Origin: Bacilli bacterium
GTDB lineage: Bacteria; Bacillota_I; Bacilli_A; RFN20; UBA1709
Assembly (NCBI GenBank): GCA_017457045.1
Contig: JAFTIF010000003.1
Span: forward strand, 310,001-374,000
Length of the DNA stretch: 64,000 nucleotides
Reading direction: 5' to 3'
Below the pieces are notes generated by a model. It was given only the letters and a program-made list of their open reading frames with translations. It did no database searches and was not told the origin of the DNA. The translations under genes and the position numbers were made by a program. The stretch's first letter is position 1; each line of letters starts with the position of its first letter. Below, in pieces: positions 24,660 to 33,169 of this stretch.

Positions 24660-27449
24660 TTATTCAGAATCATTATTAAAGTTTTTCATAACATTTTTAA
24701 CATTAGAGAAAACTTTTCCAGATGATCTTAAAATTACATAAGAATATTGTGCAATAATAATTAACATCATAATCGCATAAATATTTAAATCATGTAATCC
24801 AAAATATTCACTAATTAATACACCATTTTCTAATGCAACATATGGTGACATGAATACTAATACCAAAAGTAAGATCATGTCTAAAGTAAAGAATACCGCA
24901 CGTTTTAAACTAAATGGTTTAAATATCGAATGAAGTACTAATACTCCGATTATTATAATGCTATAGACTGTTGATGATGTAATCATTTCAGGTGTAAGTT
25001 CTAACAATGATGAACCTGCGATTGAAATAACTAAATAGTTAACAACAATCAAAATTGCTCCAGGCAAAGCATTTAATAATATATCAGACATAAATTTACC
25101 GCTGATTCTCTTATTATTCTTTTCTAAAGCTAGATAGAAAGATGGAATTGTTACGATAAACCAGTCAAATGGTAATAAATAAATTGGTTGAATAGGATAA
25201 GTTGTTGGTTTAAAGCTATTCATAACAATAAATACTACACTTAACAAGAACGAGAAAATAGTTTTTGTTAAATACATAGTAGAAACACGTTTAATGTTAT
25301 TAATTACACGTCTTCCTTCCATGACAACTTTTGGCATACTTGAGAAGTTTGAATCAAGTAAAATCATATGAGATGCACTTCTAGCAGCATCACTACCATT
25401 TGCCATTGCAATACTACAATCTGCTTCTTTTAAAGCCAAAATATCATTAACACCATCACCAGTCATTGCAACTGTATGGCCTTGTTCTTTTAAATGTTTA
25501 ATAATTGTTTGCTTTTGATTAGGTGAAACACGACCAAAGACAGTATAGTTTTTAACTAATTCTTCTAAATCATCTTCACCACGATCTTCTAAACTGATAT
25601 ATTTATCAGCATCTTCTACACCAGCTCTTTTTGCAATTTTTGAAACTGTAACAGGGTTATCACCACTGATAACTTTAACTTCTACACCACTATTTTTGAA
25701 ATAGTTGATAGTTTCTACAGCGTCTTTTCGAATTGTATCTTCAATCGCAATTAAAGCTAATGGAGTAATATCTTGGAATTCACAATCTTGATCCTTACAT
25801 TTAGTTGGACTTGATGCAAGTAATAAAACACGATATCCAAGTTTAGAATAACGATATACTTCGTATTCTAATTCACTATATCTTTCTTTCATAATAAATT
25901 CAGGTGCGCCTAAGATATATGATAATTCATGGTCATCAAAGTAAACAGCTGAATATTTTCTAGCACTTGAGAAAGGAACTGTATAACGATAATGAGCTTT
26001 TTTATTAACACCAAAACGTTTTTGTAATGCTATAGCTGTAGGAGAGCTTTCTTTTAAAACACCAGAAAGAGTTGAAATAATCTGTCTTACAGTAGCTTTC
26101 ATCTCATTTAATTCATTAACTTCTTTTACTTTCATTGTACCATCAGTAATCGTACCTGTTTTATCTAGACACATTACGTCTACTCTAGATAACATCTCAA
26201 TACAATACATATCTTGTACAACAGTTCTATGTTTAGCAAGTTTTAATACACCTGCAGCAAGAGAAATAGAAGTCATTAAGAATAATCCAGAAGGAATCAT
26301 ACCAATAACACTTCCACCAGTTGCAACAACTGCTTCTACATATGCTTTGTTTAAATCATCAGGATATAAAATCTTTGCTGCATCATAATTAAAATAGAAT
26401 ACTGCAAAAGCCATAACGATAACAGTTAAACTAATGATTCTAATAAGAATCTTTAAAGAATTCATAATTTCTGATTTTGGTTTAGAATAATATTTAACTT
26501 TACTAGAAATTTGTTCAATAAAGTTATCACTACCTACTTTATCGACTTTAGCGTAACATTCACCAGAAACTATAAAACTTCCTGCATACAAAGTACTTCC
26601 TACTTTTTTAACGATAAGTTCAGATTCACCTGTAAGCATTGATTCATTAACTTCAACCATGCCTTTTCTAACTATTGAGTCAGCACATATTTGTTTACCA
26701 GTATGGAAATAACAAATATCATCAATTACAACATCTTCACTTTTTATCTTAGTTAATCTTCCGTTTCGCATTACTTCTACACTTGGAGTATTAACAATTG
26801 ATAAGGAATCAATAGTTTTCTTTGCTTTAATTTCTTGAACGATACCAATAATAGTATTGATAGCGATAATTACCATAAAGAAACAGTTTTGGAAACTTCC
26901 TACTGATATTAACCATACAAACATCAATAAGTTAATAAGATTGAATACTGTTAAAATATTACCCATGATAATTCTAAATATTGATTTTGTATTTGAACGC
27001 TTAGTCTTATTAACAAAGCCTTTTTTAACTCGTTCTTCAACCATTTTAGAAGATAAACCTCTACTGATTAAAATACGATTATTTGTAATATTTCCCTTAT
27101 TTTTCGAACTTCTTGTCTTTCTTTTATGATTTTTTTGTATAGATTTAGATGGTTCAGAAGCTACTTTATCAATAAAAGTAATTTCTTTTTCGATAATATC
27201 TTCATCTTCATTTATATCATTTTCTAAAGCTGAACTAGGCAATGATTCCATAGCATCAGCTTTTTTATATGCTTTTTTAGGACCAGAAGTAGCTTTATAT
27301 TTTTTTGCTTCATCATTAACTTCAACTTTTTCTAAGTTTTCATCAGTTAAAGATTGATCATTAGTAACAACAGTTTTTTTCGAATTCTTTCTAGTTACTT
27401 TTTCATTAACGTCTTTTTCAACTGTTGCAACTGCTTTTCTTGAAGCCAT
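24660..27449 (-). CDS. P-type cation ATPase with long charged N-terminal extension (CtpE-like)
   Basis: 929 residues. Residues 1-125 are a hydrophilic Lys/Ser/Glu-rich extension without a heavy-metal motif. The catalytic body then follows: actuator LTGES (272-276), membrane motif GMIPSGL near 386, phosphorylation site DKTGT (Asp429), and hinge MTGDGVNDILALKEADCSIAMANGSDAA. About ten membrane segments. The PSGL membrane motif and lack of metal-binding domains place it with CtpE/Ca2+-type pumps rather than heavy-metal or Kdp pumps; the ion is not determinable. Overlaps the ysoA leader; has its own sigma-A promoter. Confidence 0.9.
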   Translation of the reverse strand: MASRKAVATVEKDVNEKVTRKNSKKTVVTNDQSLTDENLEKVEVNDEAKKYKATSGPKKAYKKADAMESLPSSALENDINEDEDIIEKEITFIDKVASEPSKSIQKNHKRKTRSSKNKGNITNNRILISRGLSSKMVEERVKKGFVNKTKRSNTKSIFRIIMGNILTVFNLINLLMFVWLISVGSFQNCFFMVIIAINTIIGIVQEIKAKKTIDSLSIVNTPSVEVMRNGRLTKIKSEDVVIDDICYFHTGKQICADSIVRKGMVEVNESMLTGESELIVKKVGSTLYAGSFIVSGECYAKVDKVGSDNFIEQISSKVKYYSKPKSEIMNSLKILIRIISLTVIVMAFAVFYFNYDAAKILYPDDLNKAYVEAVVATGGSVIGMIPSGLFLMTSISLAAGVLKLAKHRTVVQDMYCIEMLSRVDVMCLDKTGTITDGTMKVKEVNELNEMKATVRQIISTLSGVLKESSPTAIALQKRFGVNKKAHYRYTVPFSSARKYSAVYFDDHELSYILGAPEFIMKERYSELEYEVYRYSKLGYRVLLLASSPTKCKDQDCEFQDITPLALIAIEDTIRKDAVETINYFKNSGVEVKVISGDNPVTVSKIAKRAGVEDADKYISLEDRGEDDLEELVKNYTVFGRVSPNQKQTIIKHLKEQGHTVAMTGDGVNDILALKEADCSIAMANGSDAARSASHMILLDSNFSSMPKVVMEGRRVINNIKRVSTMYLTKTIFSFLLSVVFIVMNSFKPTTYPIQPIYLLPFDWFIVTIPSFYLALEKNNKRISGKFMSDILLNALPGAILIVVNYLVISIAGSSLLELTPEMITSSTVYSIIIIGVLVLHSIFKPFSLKRAVFFTLDMILLLVLVFMSPYVALENGVLISEYFGLHDLNIYAIMMLIIIAQYSYVILRSSGKVFSNVKNVMKNFNNDSE

Positions 27450-27480
27450 ATAAACATCTCCTTTCGTACTTTATTATATA

Positions 27481-27509
27481 ATAATAACATTAATAAAAGT
27501 CTTTTTCAA
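27481..27509 (-). promoter_or_regulatory. sigma-A promoter of the P-type ATPase gene
   Basis: TTGAAA (27509-27504) and TATTAT (27486-27481), 17-base spacer ending TGT (extended -10). Confidence 0.7.
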
Positions 27510-27523
27510 TAAACATAATATAA

Positions 27524-27546
27524 ATAAAAAAGCGCCGGAGCGCTTA
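27524..27546 (-). terminator. intrinsic terminator of gerM
   Basis: Short GC-rich stem AAGCGC-TCCG-GCGCTT with TTTT following on the minus strand, overlapping the gerM stop. Confidence 0.85.
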
Positions 27547-28518
27547 AATCTTTATTTCATTATAAATAACACTACTAATTTTTTGTTCGTCTTCATCTAA
27601 TAATCCATCTACTTTTAGTTCTTCTCCTTCAATAGTTATGGAAATAGTACAATCTTCTTTGTAAGAACTTAATGCTACTTGTAAAGAATAATAAACATCA
27701 TAATCAACTAAATCTTCTTCAATAAGACAAGATGTTGTTAATTCAAAACTAATATTTTGTTCGTCTTCATTAACACTTACAATTTCAGCGTTTTTTAAAT
27801 CATCTAATGGTTTTAATCCGTATATTACAGGTACTTTTTGCATTGATAAGTCTAAGAAAACGCTAACAGTATCTTCCATTAGATTATTACTAACTGGAAC
27901 AAACATTTCTTGTTCTCCAATAGTTTTAGTATAATATGTAACTACTCTTTTGGCATTTAATAATCCTGGAAAAATATGATTATTAATTCCGATATCTTTA
28001 GTCATATCTTTAGGAAGTGGAGTTTTTCCTAAAGGCATTTTTGTTAATAATTTACCATCCACATTAATATTAATAGCGTCAATTTCATCGTATTGAGACA
28101 TTGTCCATACTAATGATTCTATAATTCTTAATTCATTTTTTATAGAATAGTTTAAGAATTCTTTTGAAAATCCAATTGTTAAAACTTTATTTTGAATAGT
28201 AAGTTCTGTAATAGATGCATCTTTATTTATAACACCTTTTAGATTATCATTTATCTTACTGTCTTCTTTTAATAAAGAAATAACATAATACAATTCATCC
28301 GCTAAACCAGCTTTCTTTTCAAATGAAATCGTTACAGGTACAATCATATTATCATTTGACAACAAATACAATTTTCTTTTAACAAAATCCTCATTTTCTT
28401 CTTTTATTGTAGGATCATCCACAGTTGGATCATTATTTCTAAATACAATAAAACCAGCGGCAATAACTAATGTTAAGACAATTGGTAATAGTTTAAATAA
28501 AATTTTTCTTCTTTTCAT
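27544..28518 (-). CDS. gerM: GerM spore germination/cortex protein
   Basis: 324 residues: a basic start, one membrane anchor (about residues 8-25), and two GerMN domains, roughly 45-175 and 185-320. Each has the family pattern of a polar strand, LSMQKVPVI-type turn and IxINVDG strand; ITIEGEELKVDG closes the second. In Bacillus GerM bridges basal-body-like SpoIIIAG/SpoIIQ complexes in sporulation and affects germination. Located between ysoA and gerE as in B. subtilis. Confidence 0.9.
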   Translation of the reverse strand: MKRRKILFKLLPIVLTLVIAAGFIVFRNNDPTVDDPTIKEENEDFVKRKLYLLSNDNMIVPVTISFEKKAGLADELYYVISLLKEDSKINDNLKGVINKDASITELTIQNKVLTIGFSKEFLNYSIKNELRIIESLVWTMSQYDEIDAININVDGKLLTKMPLGKTPLPKDMTKDIGINNHIFPGLLNAKRVVTYYTKTIGEQEMFVPVSNNLMEDTVSVFLDLSMQKVPVIYGLKPLDDLKNAEIVSVNEDEQNISFELTTSCLIEEDLVDYDVYYSLQVALSSYKEDCTISITIEGEELKVDGLLDEDEQKISSVIYNEIKI

Positions 28519-28547
28519 ATATTCATACCTCTTATAATCACTACTAA

Positions 28548-28575
28548 AACGTATGAACTATAAAATAAAAATAGA
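28548..28575 (-). promoter_or_regulatory. candidate sigma-E promoter of gerM
   Basis: TCTATTT (28575-28569), 13-base spacer, CATACGTT (28555-28548) on the minus strand. gerM is sigma-E dependent in B. subtilis. The -35 lies in the tail of the preceding terminator. Confidence 0.4.
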
Positions 28576-28600
28576 CCTAATTTTTAATAAACTAGGTCAT
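28564..28600 (-). terminator. intrinsic terminator of the Fic-like gene
   Basis: GACCTA / TAGGTC stem with an A/T loop of about 13 bases, followed by a T-rich tail on the minus strand. Confidence 0.65.
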
Positions 28601-28604
28601 TAAA

Positions 28605-29531
28605 CTATTTTTCAAAATAACAATTTTCTAATAAAAACTTTTTAAGATCTTCTTCCTCATTCCATTCATATAAGTTTAATAATTTATTATTAAGTTCTTC
28701 TTTTAATACATATGGTACATATAATAAACCTAAACCATTTTTTACTAGATAATAGTTTACAAAAATTATTGAAGTTTCCAAATTTGAATTAGTAAAAACA
28801 AGTGTTTTTTGCAAATAAGTAAATAAATTCAATGCTTTATCTAGTGCTTTTGCTTTATTCTTTTGAATTTCAAATAAAGAAGAATTAACATCTTCTTCAA
28901 AAGGAATTGAAGGAATATATGAAGAATTTTCAATTTGAAGTGAAATTCTACGAAGTTTTCCTGCATTATAGGAAAAATCTAAATCAATTAAAGCATTTAT
29001 TTGAGACAATAAATCAAATGATAATTCAGTATTAATAACATCTTTATTAAGTGCAAAATCCCACGCATTCTTTAAGTTTTTTATTCTATTTGCATCTTTG
29101 ATTAACATATTATTAATTAAATCTTCTTTTACTAATAAATTTACGTCTTCATAGTTAATGTTTAAATCATTAATCTTAATTTGATTATAGATAACATTTG
29201 TAAGATTATTAGAAACATGCTTAATACTTGATTTTATAGAATTATTAAGTTCTTTTTCCATATAACCTAGTTTCTTTAATTGCTTATTAACTCTATTTAA
29301 TCTTTTTTTAAGTTCTTTAGCTAATAAAGTATTTTCCATGATAATGTTTACTAGTCTAGACGAATATTCACCTGCATATTTTGTAATTACTTTTTTTCCA
29401 TTTCGATAATGAACATAAATATATTTTTTATACTTTCTTTCTCTTACTTCAATAGATCCGTATAATACACTATTAATCCAAGAAGTTATTTTAATTCTTT
29501 CATCTAATAATTGAACAATATTACTAGCCAT
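28605..29531 (-). CDS. degenerate Fic-domain-like protein
   Basis: 308 residues. The N-terminal third has a small basic beta segment (KYKKYIYVHYRNGKKVITKYAGEYS) and a helix with heptad character, a layout I associate with Fic-family proteins. The C-terminal half looks like a Fic fold: AGKLRRISLQI...YIPSIP aligns with the usual GxxR...Y.PP.P flap. LVFTNSNLETS...NYYLVKNGLG aligns with HPFxDGNGRT...N..L...G. The catalytic His and the Gly-Asn-Gly-Arg core are replaced, so AMP transfer is unlikely. Start chosen after GAGGTGAT; an upstream GTG is rejected. Own promoter under a palindromic operator. Function unknown. Confidence 0.6.
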   Translation of the reverse strand: MASNIVQLLDERIKITSWINSVLYGSIEVRERKYKKYIYVHYRNGKKVITKYAGEYSSRLVNIIMENTLLAKELKKRLNRVNKQLKKLGYMEKELNNSIKSSIKHVSNNLTNVIYNQIKINDLNINYEDVNLLVKEDLINNMLIKDANRIKNLKNAWDFALNKDVINTELSFDLLSQINALIDLDFSYNAGKLRRISLQIENSSYIPSIPFEEDVNSSLFEIQKNKAKALDKALNLFTYLQKTLVFTNSNLETSIIFVNYYLVKNGLGLLYVPYVLKEELNNKLLNLYEWNEEEDLKKFLLENCYFEK

Positions 29532-29557
29532 AGATATCACCTCATGTTTACATAATT

Positions 29558-29586
29558 ATTATAACATATTATTCTTAAAGTGTGAA
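29558..29586 (-). promoter_or_regulatory. sigma-A promoter of the Fic-like gene
   Basis: TTCACA (29586-29581), 17-base spacer ending TGT, TATAAT (29563-29558): extended -10 promoter whose -35 lies inside an inverted repeat. Confidence 0.75.
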
Positions 29587-29610
29587 ACATTTTTTTATTT
29601 TTGTTTCACA
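29581..29610. repeat. operator-like inverted repeat TGTGAAACA-N12-TGTTTCACA
   Basis: Perfect 9-bp arms at 29581-29589 and 29602-29610 separated by 12 A/T bases. The downstream arm covers the -35 of the Fic-like gene, the expected geometry for a repressor site. It could also form an RNA hairpin, but it lies upstream of the inferred start. Confidence 0.7.
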
Positions 29611-29619
29611 TATTTTTTC

Positions 29620-29652
29620 CAAAAAAATTAGGCCGTTATAGACTGGCCTAAA
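29620..29652 (-). terminator. intrinsic terminator of pcp
   Basis: AATTTTAGGCC / GGCCTAATTTTT stem with about a 10-base loop and T-run on the minus strand, after the pcp stop. Confidence 0.85.
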
Positions 29653-29655
29653 ATT

Positions 29656-30180
29656 TTATTTAAGATTTTCAATAATGTTTTCGATAAGTTTTGCATATTT
29701 TTTATAATTATCCAATTCGTTATTACATTCAGGAATATGTATAAACAAACTTTTATCTGGATAATCACATAATAAATGGAAATATAGATTATTACATACA
29801 AACTTACCTGCATCATAAGAAATAGATGCATATTCAGTTACTCTACTTAAATCTAATTTTGTTTCTAAAACATTTTCAAAATTTAAATCTATAATTTCAT
29901 TATTCTTCAATACACCTTTATTATCAACGATGCTGCAAGAAGATATATTTTTAGCCTGTTTTTCAACGCTTAGATAATCACGGCTTCTTGCTTCACCTAA
30001 GGCAATAATTAAGCTATATGAGTTTAAATCATTGCTTTTTAATACTTCGTAGGATTCATCATAAACAACATCTAAAATAACCTTATCTACATCAAGTTTT
30101 ATTTCTTTCAATACTTCACTAGAATAATTATTCTTAGATTTATTAAAAGGTTTAAATGCTGTAACTAATATTTTTTTCAT
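29656..30180 (-). CDS. pcp: pyroglutamyl-peptidase I-like protein (peptidase C15)
   Basis: Would remove N-terminal pyroglutamate from peptides in the cytosol. 174 residues, shorter than the usual 200-215. Family start MKKILVTAFKPF, then IIALGEARSR...LSVEKQAKNIS with the expected Glu. The catalytic Cys is in SYDAGKFVCNNLYFHLL and the His in LFIHIPE. The segment between them is compact and the TGF-type GxTPF start is altered to AFKPF, so specificity may have drifted. Its ATG follows the DUF4097 gene stop by 2 bases: one operon. Confidence 0.8.
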   Translation of the reverse strand: MKKILVTAFKPFNKSKNNYSSEVLKEIKLDVDKVILDVVYDESYEVLKSNDLNSYSLIIALGEARSRDYLSVEKQAKNISSCSIVDNKGVLKNNEIIDLNFENVLETKLDLSRVTEYASISYDAGKFVCNNLYFHLLCDYPDKSLFIHIPECNNELDNYKKYAKLIENIIENLK

Positions 30181-30182
30181 AA

Positions 30183-31076
30183 CTAATTTAATGGTTTAAT
30201 GATAAAGTCTCCAGATGTTGTTTCTATATCATATAAATCATTACCATTGCCTAAAACATATTTTCCATTATTAAGTTTTTCGTCTAATTGACATAAGAAC
30301 ATACCACTTGTTGTTTCAAAATCAATTGTAGCATTAGTAGCTTCTTTTAAATATAGATTAACATCACCTGATACAGTTTCTATTTCTAGTTTTTTAGGTC
30401 CTGTAGTATCAAATTTATTCATGAAATATTCAACATCACCACTTACAGTATTAATAGATAATTTTTCAAGTAAAAATGATGTAACTTTAACATCACCTGA
30501 TACAGTGTTAATAATAACTTTTTCTGCATTTTGTTCTAGTTCAACTTCAACATTGCCAGATACAGATTCTATATCAATTTTATTTGATATCTTAGAATTT
30601 TTAAGCTCAATATCACCGGATACTGTAACTAAATCCATTTCTCTTACAGAAACACCATTCATAAATAAATCAGCTGAAATTAAAGAAATATTAAAATCGC
30701 GGATTAATGAATCTTCTTTAGAAAAATTAATATGTAAATCTTTTTCTACTGGATTCCAAGTGTATTTCCCACTTTGTGCATATTTAATATATAAAGTTTT
30801 GTCTTCTACGTAATAGCGAAGCTTATATTGATCTTCTAAATCTCCTTTGTATTCTTCAAAGAATGAATTTTCATCATGTAAAGAACTAGAAATATAAACT
30901 TTACCGCAAACCCAATCAATATCAATTTTTTCTATTTCGTCTAAACTAGTAGTACCTATAGAATATTTATCATTATCTGCGTATTGATAATTAAATGTAA
31001 AAGCAAGTCCATTACATGAAACAAAACTAATTAGACTTAAAAAAATTATAGTCAAACAAAGAATTACTTTTTTCAT
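30183..31076 (-). CDS. DUF4097 beta-strand-repeat surface protein, probable lipoprotein
   Basis: 297 residues with a signal peptide (KKVILCLTIIFLSLISFVSC; possible lipobox Cys21). The rest is a ladder of short beta repeats with the motif (T/E)xVSGDVxL recurring about seven times (VTVSGDIEL, ESVSGNVEV, NTVSGDVKV, NTVSGDVEY, ETVSGDVNL, ETTSGMF, ETTSGDF). This is the DUF4097/DUF4098 right-handed beta-helix type. Function unknown; such proteins are often linked to envelope stress systems, but no anti-sigma or PspC gene is next to it. GAGGTG site before the ATG. Co-transcribed with pcp. Confidence 0.8.
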   Translation of the reverse strand: MKKVILCLTIIFLSLISFVSCNGLAFTFNYQYADNDKYSIGTTSLDEIEKIDIDWVCGKVYISSSLHDENSFFEEYKGDLEDQYKLRYYVEDKTLYIKYAQSGKYTWNPVEKDLHINFSKEDSLIRDFNISLISADLFMNGVSVREMDLVTVSGDIELKNSKISNKIDIESVSGNVEVELEQNAEKVIINTVSGDVKVTSFLLEKLSINTVSGDVEYFMNKFDTTGPKKLEIETVSGDVNLYLKEATNATIDFETTSGMFLCQLDEKLNNGKYVLGNGNDLYDIETTSGDFIIKPLN

Positions 31077-31113
31077 AAAAAACACCTCTTTTTCAAATAA
31101 TATCATATCCTAA

Positions 31114-31152
31114 AATAAAAAAATAGACCTAATTATTGATGCAATAATTATG
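31114..31152 (-). terminator. intrinsic terminator of gerE
   Basis: Perfect 9-bp stem TAATTATTG-CAT-CAATAATTA with flanking partial pairing and a run of seven T's on the minus strand. Confidence 0.8.
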
Positions 31153-31153
31153 C

Positions 31154-31354
31154 CTACAAAGAGATTTCATCCATTCTAATAAGTTCAATGACAGCTTGAG
31201 CTCTTCCTTTGACTCCAAGTTTTCCTATAACATTACTAATATGATTTCGTACAGTTTTTTCACTAATAAATAATATATCACCTATTTCTTTTGTTGATTT
31301 ATTAGCGATTAATAACTCAAATATTTCTTTCTCCCTTTTCGTTAAAATAGACAT
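31154..31354 (-). CDS. gerE: GerE, LuxR-type late sporulation regulator
   Basis: 66 residues: a stand-alone LuxR helix-turn-helix (LTKREKEIFELLIANKSTKEIGDILFISEKTVRNHISNVIGKLGVKGRAQAVIEL), the size and architecture of GerE (74 in B. subtilis), which tunes sigma-K coat genes. The ATG at 31354 follows AGGAGTG; longer in-frame starts run into the promoter and are rejected. Position near gerM and uvrC fits Bacillus order. A sigma-K-like promoter precedes it. Confidence 0.88.
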   Translation of the reverse strand: MSILTKREKEIFELLIANKSTKEIGDILFISEKTVRNHISNVIGKLGVKGRAQAVIELIRMDEISL

Positions 31355-31375
31355 ATATACACTCCTATTCAAGGT

Positions 31376-31402
31376 TATAGTATGCAAAAAAATAAAAAAA
31401 GT
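31376..31402 (-). promoter_or_regulatory. candidate sigma-K promoter of gerE
   Basis: AC at 31402-31401 and CATACTATA (31384-31376), 16 bases apart, fit the sigma-K pattern mACm-N16-CATAnnnTA. gerE is a sigma-K gene in B. subtilis. The -35 AC lies within the uvrC terminator stem. Confidence 0.5.
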
Positions 31403-31417
31403 CACTTAAAGTGACTC
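31394..31417 (-). terminator. intrinsic terminator of mutS2-uvrC
   Basis: AGTCACTT / AAGTGACT hairpin followed by seven T's, overlapping the uvrC stop, minus strand. Confidence 0.88.
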
Positions 31418-33169
31418 TTTTTCTAAAGCATTTTTAATGTTTAATGCTACTTTATTAGGTACATATTGAGAAAGTTCTTCAACACTTGCTTCTTTGATTC
31501 TATTTATAGTACCAAAGACACGTAACAACTCATTCTTACGTTTCGGACCTAATCCTTCAATACTATCTAAAATAGAATTAGTTAAAGATTTACTTCTTCT
31601 ATCTCGATGATATGATATAACAAATCGATGTACTTCATCTTGCATTTTTGTTAGTAAGAAAAATAAAGGAGGGTAATCTTTAATATCTACTTCTTCACCA
31701 TTTTCTAATACCAAAGCTCTTGTTGTGTGCTTTTTATCTTTAGCTAGGCCAATAATTGGTAATTCAATATTCAAACTTTCCAAAGCTTTTCTAGCAGCAT
31801 ATAATTGAGTAATTCCTCCATCTACAATTAATAAATCTCCAATTGGAGTTTGTTCAACTAATTTTCGATAAAAACGACGATAAATTACTTCATACATACT
31901 AGCTGTATCGTCTCGTTTTTCTTCTTGTTTTATCGCATATTTACGATACATTTTCTTATTAGGAAGTCCATTTGTAAATACAACTACTGCACTTACAGCC
32001 TCATCACCTTGCAAGTGTGAATTATCAATCATTTCTATATGATGTGTCGAAGATATTTTAGCTCTTTTAGCTAATTCATCTAATATTAATAAAATATCTT
32101 CATCTTCCTTCGCAGCAAGGAATTTTTCTTGCATTGCTTTTATGGCATTCTCCGCACTCATTTTTAATAAATCTTGTTTTACTCCTCTAGAAGGAAGAGT
32201 TATTTTAGTGTTCAATATATCCTCTAGTAGTTCAGCATCATTAATATTAGATACAATTATTTCTTTAGGAACTAAGTGAGTTTGATAGAACTGCATTATA
32301 TATGAAATAAATGCGCCTTCTTCATCATCGTATAAAGGTAAAACATCAGTATGTTTAACTAAAACTAAACCTCCGCGAATCATTAAAACTGAAAATGCTA
32401 TATAATCGTTTTTAGCATGATACGCTATAATATCACGATCAATCTTATCGTTCATTTCAACAGATTGTTTACTTGTAGTATGTTCGATTGAATCCAAGAG
32501 TTCTTTACATTCCTTTGCTTGTTCAAACTCTAGATTTGCACTATATTCATACATTTTTTTTGTTAATTTTGATTTTACTTCTTTTGTATCACCATTCATA
32601 AATGAAGTGATTTGATGAACTAAATCATCATAAGTTTCTTTATCAATTTTATTTATACAAGGACCTAAACATTGTCCGATATGATAATACAAACATGCTT
32701 TATTTGGAATATGATTACATTTTCTTAAAGGATATAATCTATTAATTAAATTAATAATGTTTCTAGCTGCATGTGAATTAGGAAAAGGACCAAAATATTT
32801 GGCCTTTTTATCTTTTTTATTTCGAGCAATCGAAACAAAAGGGTCATTAGATAAACTAATTTTTACATATGGATATGACTTACCATCTTTTAAAAGAATA
32901 TTATATCTAGGATTGTGTAAATGAATTAGATTCATTTCCAAGATTAATGCTTCTTTTTCAGTTTTAGTAATAATAGTATCGAATGTATCAATTTCACTAA
33001 CCATCTTTTGTGTTTTACCAGAGTGAGGTCGATTAAAATATTGGTTAACTCTAACACTAAGACGTTTTGCTTTACCTACATAGATAATTTCACCATAGAT
33101 ATTCTTCATTAAATAACATCCAGGTAATGCAGGTAAAGACGCTAATTTTTCTTTTAATGTTTGATTCAT
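31406..33169 (-). CDS. uvrC: excinuclease ABC subunit C
   Basis: Dual-incision nuclease of nucleotide excision repair. 587 residues: GIY-YIG domain (LPGCYLMKNIYGEIIYVGKAK), Cys-rich turn near 155-172 (CNHIPNKACLYYHIGQCLGPC), UVR motif, RNase H-like C-terminal nuclease (LLIVDGGITQL, HRFVISYHRDRRSK), and a helix-hairpin-helix end (SIEGLGPKRKNELL). Its ATG overlaps the mutS2 stop by one base. Confidence 0.98.
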   Translation of the reverse strand: MNQTLKEKLASLPALPGCYLMKNIYGEIIYVGKAKRLSVRVNQYFNRPHSGKTQKMVSEIDTFDTIITKTEKEALILEMNLIHLHNPRYNILLKDGKSYPYVKISLSNDPFVSIARNKKDKKAKYFGPFPNSHAARNIINLINRLYPLRKCNHIPNKACLYYHIGQCLGPCINKIDKETYDDLVHQITSFMNGDTKEVKSKLTKKMYEYSANLEFEQAKECKELLDSIEHTTSKQSVEMNDKIDRDIIAYHAKNDYIAFSVLMIRGGLVLVKHTDVLPLYDDEEGAFISYIMQFYQTHLVPKEIIVSNINDAELLEDILNTKITLPSRGVKQDLLKMSAENAIKAMQEKFLAAKEDEDILLILDELAKRAKISSTHHIEMIDNSHLQGDEAVSAVVVFTNGLPNKKMYRKYAIKQEEKRDDTASMYEVIYRRFYRKLVEQTPIGDLLIVDGGITQLYAARKALESLNIELPIIGLAKDKKHTTRALVLENGEEVDIKDYPPLFFLLTKMQDEVHRFVISYHRDRRSKSLTNSILDSIEGLGPKRKNELLRVFGTINRIKEASVEELSQYVPNKVALNIKNALEKESL

